11,878 nt of DNA from Acetofilamentum sp. (lineage in GTDB: Bacteria > Bacteroidota > Bacteroidia > Bacteroidales > JAFGUD01): assembly GCA_020722645.1 (NCBI GenBank), contig DYKL01000074.1, positions 1 to 11,878 of the forward strand, read 5' to 3'. The position numbers and the translations under genes were made by a program. Of this stretch, positions 7,230 through 11,878 are shown piece after piece. How positions within the stretch are numbered: position 1 is the stretch's first letter; the number at the start of each line of letters is the position of its first letter. The notes below the pieces were generated by a model, which saw only the letters and a list, made by a program, of their open reading frames with translations, did no database searches and was not told the origin of the DNA.

Positions 7230-7865
7230 ATGAGCAAAAAGCAAAAGTTTTACGTTGTTTGGCAAGGCAAAAACCCGGGAATTTATAAAACATGGGACGA
7301 ATGCAAAGAACAAATTCAAGGTGTTGCTGCAAAATACAAAAGTTTTGATACTTTGGCTGAGGCTGAATACGCTTTCCAAAAAAACTACGACGAATTTTAC
7401 GGTTTGAAAGGCAAAAAAAACTTTTTGAGCGAAGAAGTTGTTAAAATACACGGGAAACCCATCGGAGAAGCTATTGCCGTTGATGCTGCTTTTAACGGAA
7501 AAACAAAAATGCTTGAATATCAAGGTGTTTTTGTTGAAACAAGTTCACTTGTCTTCAAATATGGACTAATAAATGGCGGAACAAACAATATCGGTGAGTT
7601 TCTTGCTATAGTTCACGCCTTATCTCTGCAAAAAAAACACAAAACCAACTATCCGATATACACTGATTCTTTAACTGCTATTTCGTGGATAAAACAAAAG
7701 TACTGCAAAACAGAATTAGAAGTATTGCCGGAGAATAAAAAAATCTTTCAAATTATTCAACGTGCCGAAAAATGGCTAAGAGAAAATTCTATCAGCGAAT
7801 TTCAGATTTTAAAGTGGAAAACAGAAGTCTGGGGCGATATTCCGGCTGATTTCGGAAGAAAATAA
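7230..7865 (+). CDS. RNase H family protein with N-terminal viroplasmin-like domain
   Basis: A 211-residue ribonuclease HI that would cut the RNA strand of RNA-DNA hybrids in the cytoplasm. Residues 5-50 form the viroplasmin/RNase H1 N-terminal domain (KFYVVWQGKNPGIYKTW..., then CKEQIQG and FDTLAEAEYAF), which in eukaryotic RNase H1 binds hybrids. Residues 80-211 form the RNase H fold, with the expected acidic residues D85 (AVDAAF), E123 (NNIGEF), D146 (YTDS) and D207 (PADFGRK). Length is usual for the Bacteroidota two-domain form. It ends immediately after the last catalytic motif. ATG start, preceded by AT-rich sequence without Shine-Dalgarno. Stand-alone gene. Confidence 0.92.
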   Translation: MSKKQKFYVVWQGKNPGIYKTWDECKEQIQGVAAKYKSFDTLAEAEYAFQKNYDEFYGLKGKKNFLSEEVVKIHGKPIGEAIAVDAAFNGKTKMLEYQGVFVETSSLVFKYGLINGGTNNIGEFLAIVHALSLQKKHKTNYPIYTDSLTAISWIKQKYCKTELEVLPENKKIFQIIQRAEKWLRENSISEFQILKWKTEVWGDIPADFGRK

Positions 7866-7905
7866 ACAGATACCAATTTTTTTAATTCGCTTTCTATGAT
7901 GTGCT

Positions 7906-7949
7906 TTTTCGGATTTGCAATCATTATTGTCCGAAACCTTATATTAAAA
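7906..7949 (+). repeat. Left copy of ~40-base inverted repeat
   Basis: The reverse complement recurs at 8221-8270. The first 31 bases (7906-7936) match except for a shifted T/A around the GCAA core. CCTTATATT (7937-7945) also matches after a 7-base insertion in the right copy. Each copy is itself partly palindromic, with TCGGA and TCCGA at the ends of its core. Confidence 0.8.
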
Positions 7950-7970
7950 ATTTGTCGCTAGCCTACTCAT

Positions 7971-8083
7971 ACGCTTTGCGTCATTACGAGGCTTTGCTTC
8001 GTACGCTTTGCGTCATTGCGACCACGAGGAACGAAGTGGGAAGCAATCTCTTTGAGTCTGCTTCGCAAAGCCTCGCAATAACG
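7971..8083. repeat. REP/BIME-like palindromic element
   Basis: A 19-base unit, ACGCTTTGCGTCATTACGA (7971-7989), is repeated directly at 8003-8021 with one change. CGTCATTACGAGGCTTTGC (7979-7997) pairs with GCAAAGCCTCGCAATAACG (8065-8083), 17 of 19 bases. Nested inside is a hairpin: ATTGC (8015-8019), CCAC (8022-8025), loop GAGGAACGAA, GTGG (8036-8039), GCAAT (8043-8047). Its base composition is more GC-rich than the surroundings. It resembles the widespread TCATTGCGAGGAACGAAG-type repeat. Confidence 0.75.
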
Positions 8084-8220
8084 TTTGCCTCGCAGAGACG
8101 AAAAGTCTGGAAAAAAATGTAAGCAGCAAAACTTGGAGTTATTGTGGCTTTTAATACATAGTTTTAATCGAAATCAACTTTTTTTAACTATTTAAAATAC
8201 AATTATAAAACGTAATGTGT

Positions 8221-8310
8221 TTAAATATAAGGTTTTATGTTTCGGACAATAATGATTTGCAATCCGAAAACAACTACTAATCTGATAATTATATACATTC
8301 GGATTGCAAA
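8221..8310 (-). repeat. Right copy of inverted repeat plus third half-copy
   Basis: 8221-8270 is the reverse complement of the left copy at 7906-7949. In addition TTTGCAATCCGAA (8256-8268) forms a perfect 13-bp inverted repeat with TTCGGATTGCAAA (8298-8310) across a 29-base spacer. The third copy continues into GTCGAAT, as if the middle TCATTATT of the unit had been deleted. Confidence 0.8.
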
Positions 8311-8494
8311 GTCGAATGAGTTATATTCAAAGTTGGTTTTGATGTAAAATTTTAAAATAAAACACCCATTGTCTAAAAGTTGCATATCAAATTGTAAATC
8401 AGTTTTTAAATTTTGTAAAATTTTGTGATTAAATTTCTGAAACAAAATGATGATTTTTTTCGTATGTATATACTGAACACATAAAACACGCACA

Positions 8495-8596
8495 ATGAAA
8501 GAAAATAAATTTTTTTTGGTATCGGCTGATACATTTAAAATCTTTATTTTGGTTGCATTTGTTCTGGCTGTTGTATTAGCTTTTGTGATTTTGTAA
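8495..8596 (+). CDS. Possible 33-residue membrane peptide
   Basis: ATG at 8495 opens a frame of 33 codons ending in TAA at 8594-8596. A polar start (MKENKFFLVSADTFK) is followed by a continuous hydrophobic run, IFILVAFVLAVVLAFVIL, long enough to span a membrane. A strong plus-strand terminator begins 22 bases after the stop, which supports a short transcript ending here. Against it, there is no clear promoter or ribosome binding site, and AT-rich DNA easily gives Leu/Val/Phe-rich frames. I do not recognise a family. Confidence 0.45.
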   Translation: MKENKFFLVSADTFKIFILVAFVLAVVLAFVIL

Positions 8597-8617
8597 AGTA
8601 AAATAATCGTTTCATTT

Positions 8618-8646
8618 ATCCCTGTCAATTTGGCAGGGATTTTTTT
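8618..8646 (+). terminator. Intrinsic terminator upstream of pgi
   Basis: A 9-bp stem ATCCCTGTC (8618-8626) / GGCAGGGAT (8632-8640), one G-T pair, has a 5-base loop AATTT and is followed by six T (8641-8646). It is the strongest terminator in the window. It ends whatever transcript crosses 8495-8596 and insulates pgi, whose promoter starts 16 bases further on. Confidence 0.85.
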
Positions 8647-8661
8647 ATTAATCATTTTTAC

Positions 8662-8669
8662 TAATTTTG
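8662..8669 (+). promoter_or_regulatory. Probable -7 element of pgi
   Basis: TAATTTTG matches TAnnTTTG exactly and lies 22 bases before the ATG. No TTTG is found at the usual -33 spacing, where the T-run of the preceding terminator falls. Transcription would start around 8676 with a short AT-rich leader. Confidence 0.5.
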
Positions 8670-8691
8670 CAAAACTTAAATAATTTAAACT

Positions 8692-9981
8692 ATGGAAAAT
8701 ATTAAATTAAATCTTGAAAACATTTTTGGCTTTATAAACCGAAATGATTTTGAATTTACAAAGGGTAAGGCTTTGGAATTCAACAAAGAACTTAATAATC
8801 CGCAGGGCAAATATACAGGATTTACAGGTTGGGTTCATCTGCCTTTTACTACAAATGACGATTTTATTGATAAAATAAACAACACAATCAAAGAATTAAA
8901 GAAAAAAGCAAAATATTTAGTTGTTGTAGGTATTGGTGGTTCGTATCTCGGAGCAAAGGCTGTCATTTCGACATTATCAAAAAACTTTGTCGAACCAAAT
9001 GTCATTTTTGCAGGAATAAACCTGAGCGAAGAATATTTATCTGAACTAATTGATTATCTGAATGATAAAGAATTCGGAATTTGCGTAATTTCAAAATCAG
9101 GCACAACAACAGAACCTGCAATTGCCTTTAGAGTGCTGAAAGATTTCTTAATATCAAAAGTTGGTGAAAAAGAAGCAGTTAAGAGAATTGTTGCTGTTAC
9201 CGACAAAGAAAAAGGTGCATTAGTTAAAATGTCCGAAAAAATGGGGTTCAAGACTTTTGTAATACCCGATGACATTGGCGGACGTTTTTCTGTACTTACG
9301 CCTGTCGGACTTATTCCTGTTGCATTTGCCGGTTTTGATATTAAACAACTTTTAGAAGGTGCAAAATCAATGGCTATATTGACAGATGATGAAAAAACTT
9401 ATGAAGAAAACATTTCCGCTCAATATGCTGTTGCAAGATATTCACTGTTACAAAAACGCTATTTTATTGAAATATTGGCAAATTACAATCCAAAATTACA
9501 TTATACAGCAGAATGGTGGAAACAACTTTTCGGTGAAAGCGAAGGGAAAGAAGGTAAAGGTATATTTCCTGCATCTGTTGATTTTACTGCCGATTTGCAT
9601 TCACTTGGACAATATATTCAGCAAGGACCAAGATTTTTGTTCGAAACCGTTCTGAAAGTTAATAAATCATTTGATAAAATAAATATTCAGGAAGATGCCG
9701 AAAACTTGGACGATTTGAATTATTTAAACGGAAAAAATCTCGAATATGTCAATCAAAAAGCGATGGAAGGAACACTCGAAGCACACATAAGCGGCGAAGT
9801 ACCAAATATAATTATCGAATTGCCCGAAATCAATGAGTTTTCAACAGGACAATTGATTTATTTTTTCGAAAAAGCATGCGGAATCAGTGCAATGCTTATT
9901 GATGTTCATCCGTTCAATCAACCCGGAGTTGAAGCATATAAATCTAATATGTTCAGATTATTGGAGAAACCTGCAAAATGA
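8692..9981 (+). CDS. pgi: Glucose-6-phosphate isomerase
   Basis: Interconverts glucose 6-phosphate and fructose 6-phosphate in the cytoplasm for glycolysis, gluconeogenesis and sugar supply to cell-envelope synthesis. The 429-residue length fits the shorter Firmicutes/Bacteroidota-type PGI rather than the ~550-residue proteobacterial type. Visible sugar-isomerase features are GIGGSYLGAKA (80-90), the phosphate-binding SKSGTTTEP (134-142), PGI signature 1 DDIGGRFSVLTPVGL (193-207), the active-site stretch QLFGESEGKEGKG (278-290) with candidate base E284, HSLGQ (H303), and signature 2 ending FNQPGVEAYK (K417). All catalytic segments are intact. ATG at 8692 follows a short leader without Shine-Dalgarno. 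It is a single gene, separated from upstream sequence by a terminator and from grpE by a fresh promoter. Confidence 0.98.
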   Translation: MENIKLNLENIFGFINRNDFEFTKGKALEFNKELNNPQGKYTGFTGWVHLPFTTNDDFIDKINNTIKELKKKAKYLVVVGIGGSYLGAKAVISTLSKNFVEPNVIFAGINLSEEYLSELIDYLNDKEFGICVISKSGTTTEPAIAFRVLKDFLISKVGEKEAVKRIVAVTDKEKGALVKMSEKMGFKTFVIPDDIGGRFSVLTPVGLIPVAFAGFDIKQLLEGAKSMAILTDDEKTYEENISAQYAVARYSLLQKRYFIEILANYNPKLHYTAEWWKQLFGESEGKEGKGIFPASVDFTADLHSLGQYIQQGPRFLFETVLKVNKSFDKINIQEDAENLDDLNYLNGKNLEYVNQKAMEGTLEAHISGEVPNIIIELPEINEFSTGQLIYFFEKACGISAMLIDVHPFNQPGVEAYKSNMFRLLEKPAK

Positions 9982-9990
9982 CAAATTGTC
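9980..9990. promoter_or_regulatory. Small palindrome between pgi and grpE
   Basis: GACAA-A-TTGTC overlaps the last bases of the pgi stop and lies 18 bases before the -33 element of grpE. TTGTCAA recurs at 10009-10015 across the -33 box. It could be an operator, or chance in AT-rich DNA. It is not a CIRCE element. Confidence 0.3.
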
Positions 9991-10007
9991 AATAAAAATT
10001 ATAATAT

Positions 10008-10038
10008 TTTGTCAAAATTTTAAATGGCAATAATTTTG
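10008..10038 (+). promoter_or_regulatory. Bacteroidota-type promoter of grpE-dnaJ
   Basis: TTTG (10008-10011), 19 bases, TAATTTTG (10031-10038): an exact TTTG-N19-TAnnTTTG match. Transcription would begin near 10045, about 19 bases before the grpE ATG. There is no sigma-32-like or CIRCE sequence, so the visible signal is that of the housekeeping sigma factor. Confidence 0.7.
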
Positions 10039-10063
10039 ATAAACTTTTAAAAGTGTTTAATCT

Positions 10064-10666
10064 ATGGCAAAAAAGAAAAAAATTATGGAAAAAGAAAAAA
10101 ATGAAAACATTCAAAATCCTGAAAATCAAAAAGAAAATACAGAAAATTTAAGCAAAGAACAACAGCAAGAAGTTGTTGATGAAACAGAAAAAAAAAATTG
10201 TAATGAAGCAGTAAGTGAAGAAACAAAAAGTCTTTTGGAAAAATATAACGAATTGAATGACAAATATTTAAGACTAATTGCTGAATATGATAATTACCGA
10301 AAACGAACTTTAAAAGAAAAAATGGACCTAATCAAATCAGGTGGATCTGATGTTTTAATAAGTATTTTGCCCGTAATTGATAATTTTGAAAGAGCTTTGT
10401 CATCTTTGAATGCCGCAACAGAGATAGAACCTGTTAAAGAAGGTATTTTGCTGATTTATAACAGTTTTGTAGAATTTCTAAAACAAAGAGGAGTTCAGGA
10501 AATTGAAGCATTAAATCTACCTTTGAATACAGATCTTCACGAAGCCGTAGCACAAACACCCGCTCAAAACGACGAAACAAAAGGCAAAATAATTGACGTA
10601 ATAGAAAAAGGCTATATTTTGAACGAAAAAGTTTTGAGATTTGCAAAAGTTATTGTAGCTCAATAA
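10064..10666 (+). CDS. grpE: Nucleotide exchange factor GrpE
   Basis: GrpE releases ADP from DnaK so that the chaperone can rebind ATP and let go of its client. It works as a dimer in the cytoplasm. The 200-residue protein has a charged, low-complexity N-terminus (lysine-, glutamate- and asparagine-rich, residues 1-60), then a long coiled-coil helix (LNDKYLRLIAEYDNYRKRT), ILPVIDNFERAL, and the C-terminal beta domain. That domain contains the family signature region from GVQEIE through LHEAVAQ to KGYILNEKVLRFAKVIVAQ. The ATG at 10064 is preferred because it fits the promoter spacing; ATG at 10085 is an alternative that would shorten the disordered tip by 7 residues. dnaJ starts 14 bases after its stop, so the two form an operon. 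dnaK is not next to them. Confidence 0.97.
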   Translation: MAKKKKIMEKEKNENIQNPENQKENTENLSKEQQQEVVDETEKKNCNEAVSEETKSLLEKYNELNDKYLRLIAEYDNYRKRTLKEKMDLIKSGGSDVLISILPVIDNFERALSSLNAATEIEPVKEGILLIYNSFVEFLKQRGVQEIEALNLPLNTDLHEAVAQTPAQNDETKGKIIDVIEKGYILNEKVLRFAKVIVAQ

Positions 10667-10667
10667 T

Positions 10668-10674
10668 AAAGGAG
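10668..10674 (+). promoter_or_regulatory. Shine-Dalgarno-like site of dnaJ
   Basis: AAAGGAG lies 6 bases before the dnaJ ATG, in the 14-base gap after grpE. It is the only clear Shine-Dalgarno sequence seen before a gene in this window, where the others start in AT-rich leaders. It may support efficient internal initiation on the grpE-dnaJ mRNA. Confidence 0.6.
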
Positions 10675-10680
10675 AAAAAA

Positions 10681-11820
10681 ATGTCAAAAAGAGATTATTA
10701 CGAAGTATTAGAAGTCGATAGAAAAGCCGGTATTGACGAAATTAAAAAGGCTTATCGAAAAAAAGCAATGGAATATCACCCCGACAGAAATCCGGGAGAT
10801 GCTCAGGCAGAAGCTAAATTCAAAGAAGCTGCAGAAGCTTACGAAGTTCTGAGTAACGAACAGAAACGTCAAAGATACGACCAGTACGGACACGCAGGTG
10901 TTAACCAAGGTGCCGGAGGCGGATTTTCTATGAATATTGAAGACATCTTTTCTCAATTCGGCGACATTTTTGATGGTTTTGGCAGTTTCGGAGGTTTCGG
11001 CGGATTCGGAGGCGGCACACGAAGAGCAAGACAAAACAGAGGTGCTGATTCAAGAATCAAACTTAAAATTACTCTTAATGACGTTTTGACAGGCGTAACA
11101 GGTAAAAAAATCAAAATTAAAAAGTATGTTGCCTGTGAACATTGTAACGGGACAGGTGCGAAAGACGGAAAACTCGAAACCTGTTCGACCTGCCGTGGAA
11201 GTGGGTACGTAACTCAGGTTTCAAGCACTTTTTTAGGTCAGGTACAACATACATCACCCTGCCCTACTTGTCATGGAGAAGGTAAAATGCCAAAAGAAAA
11301 ATGTCCGCATTGCAACGGAGAAGGAATTGTTAATGGCGAAGAAATTGTCTCTATTGATTTTCCGCCCGGAATATCTCAGGATATGCAAATGACATTACGT
11401 GGCAAAGGACACGCTGCCAGAAGAGGCGGTATAAACGGCGATTTACTAGTTACTTTTGAAGAAGAACCTAATGAACATCTTAAAAGACAAGGTGCAGATT
11501 TATTGTACGAGTTAGACCTAAGCATTCCCGATGCCATTTTAGGCTCACAAGTGGACATACCTTGGATTAACAGCTCATTTAAAATAAAGACAGACCCGGG
11601 AATACAGCCCGGTAAAGTATTGCGACTTCGCGGAAAAGGTCTGCCCGTATATAATTCTTCGAGAATAGGAGATTTATTGGTTAAGGTAAATGTTTACATA
11701 CCAAAGAATTTAACAAAAGACGAAAAGAAAATTGTTCAAAAATTATCAGAGTCAGAAAACTTTAAACCTCAGGAAACTAAATCATTTTTTGACAAAGTTA
11801 AGGACAGTTTCGGGTTTTAA
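10681..11820 (+). CDS. dnaJ: Chaperone protein DnaJ
   Basis: Class I J-protein that delivers unfolded clients to DnaK and stimulates its ATPase. The 379-residue length is usual. The J domain occupies residues 4-70 with H33-P34-D35 (EYHPDRN). A Gly/Phe-rich linker follows (about 75-125, with GFGSFGGFGGFGGG). Four zinc-binding CxxCxGxG repeats come next: CEHCNGTG (from C152), CSTCRGSG, CPTCHGEG and CPHCNGEG (C208, C211). The client-binding beta domains run to the C-terminus, with FPPGISQDMQMTLRGKGHA and RLRGKGLPV. All key residues are present. It is second in the operon after grpE. Only 58 bases remain after the stop and no terminator hairpin is visible in them. Confidence 0.99.
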   Translation: MSKRDYYEVLEVDRKAGIDEIKKAYRKKAMEYHPDRNPGDAQAEAKFKEAAEAYEVLSNEQKRQRYDQYGHAGVNQGAGGGFSMNIEDIFSQFGDIFDGFGSFGGFGGFGGGTRRARQNRGADSRIKLKITLNDVLTGVTGKKIKIKKYVACEHCNGTGAKDGKLETCSTCRGSGYVTQVSSTFLGQVQHTSPCPTCHGEGKMPKEKCPHCNGEGIVNGEEIVSIDFPPGISQDMQMTLRGKGHAARRGGINGDLLVTFEEEPNEHLKRQGADLLYELDLSIPDAILGSQVDIPWINSSFKIKTDPGIQPGKVLRLRGKGLPVYNSSRIGDLLVKVNVYIPKNLTKDEKKIVQKLSESENFKPQETKSFFDKVKDSFGF

Positions 11821-11878
11821 ATTCAATCAGCAATTCCTGAACAAAAATAAATTAAATAATTGAAAATCACAACAAAAA

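Larger units (their letters stand above)
7866..8494. other. Intergenic cluster of palindromic repeats
   Basis: This 629-base gap holds inverted repeat copies at 7906-7949 and 8221-8270, a REP-like palindrome at 7971-8083, and a third short copy at 8298-8310. The open frame crossing 7901-8122 is made of these repeats and is not taken as a gene. The stretches 8084-8220 and 8320-8494 show nothing I recognise. Confidence 0.7.

Noticed and set aside
7230..7865. Viral or retroelement origin suggested by the viroplasmin-like domain
   Set aside because: This two-domain RNase H is a normal cellular form in many bacteria. No reverse transcriptase or integrase is nearby.
7901..8122. 73-codon plus-strand open frame
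   Set aside because: It consists almost entirely of the inverted-repeat copy and the REP-like palindrome, and the product has no protein-like pattern.
8221..8655. 144-codon minus-strand open frame
   Set aside because: It starts inside the terminator hairpin and runs through the palindromic repeat copies. Its composition is low-complexity, as expected from AT-rich noncoding DNA.

Overview
The window is AT-rich chromosomal DNA that looks like a member of the Bacteroidota (Bacteroidetes). Four things point there. The promoters have the form TTTG, about 19 bases, then TAnnTTTG, and sit close to start codons with almost no Shine-Dalgarno. One secreted protein ends in a type IX secretion (T9SS) sorting-like domain. 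There is a TlpA-type thioredoxin with a long N-terminal region. There is also an RNase H with an N-terminal viroplasmin-like domain. Genus cannot be read from the sequence.

Layout. Minus strand, 18-1016: a membrane-anchored SGNH/GDSL-hydrolase-like protein. 1017-1673: no gene, but several short repeat families and a structured hairpin element. Minus strand, 1674-4565: a 963-residue SNF2-family helicase with its own promoter. 4566-4965: a divergent intergenic region with strong inverted repeats. Plus strand, 4966-6306: a TlpA-like thioredoxin broken by two in-frame stops. Plus strand, 6396-6877: a short secreted T9SS-type protein broken by a frameshift near its C-terminus. 6878-7229: hairpin repeats. 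7230-7865: a two-domain RNase H. 7866-8494: a cluster of palindromic repeats, including about 40-base inverted copies flanking a REP-like element. 8495-8596: a possible 33-residue membrane peptide followed by a strong terminator. 8692-9981: glucose-6-phosphate isomerase (pgi). 10064-11820: grpE-dnaJ chaperone operon.

How the genes relate. Only grpE-dnaJ is a clear functional unit: the nucleotide exchange factor and J-protein that serve DnaK. pgi is a stand-alone housekeeping gene. The helicase, RNase H and SGNH protein appear to be single-gene units. The two genes between 4966 and 6877 encode exported proteins and are both disrupted, while their downstream coding sequence remains recognisable, so the damage is recent, is sequence error, or is tolerated by some recoding.

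I did not find a convincing new multi-gene system. The most unusual signals are the two TAR stops in the thioredoxin gene, the nested palindromic repeat cluster at 7906-8310, and the fold-switching hairpin element at 1165-1236.
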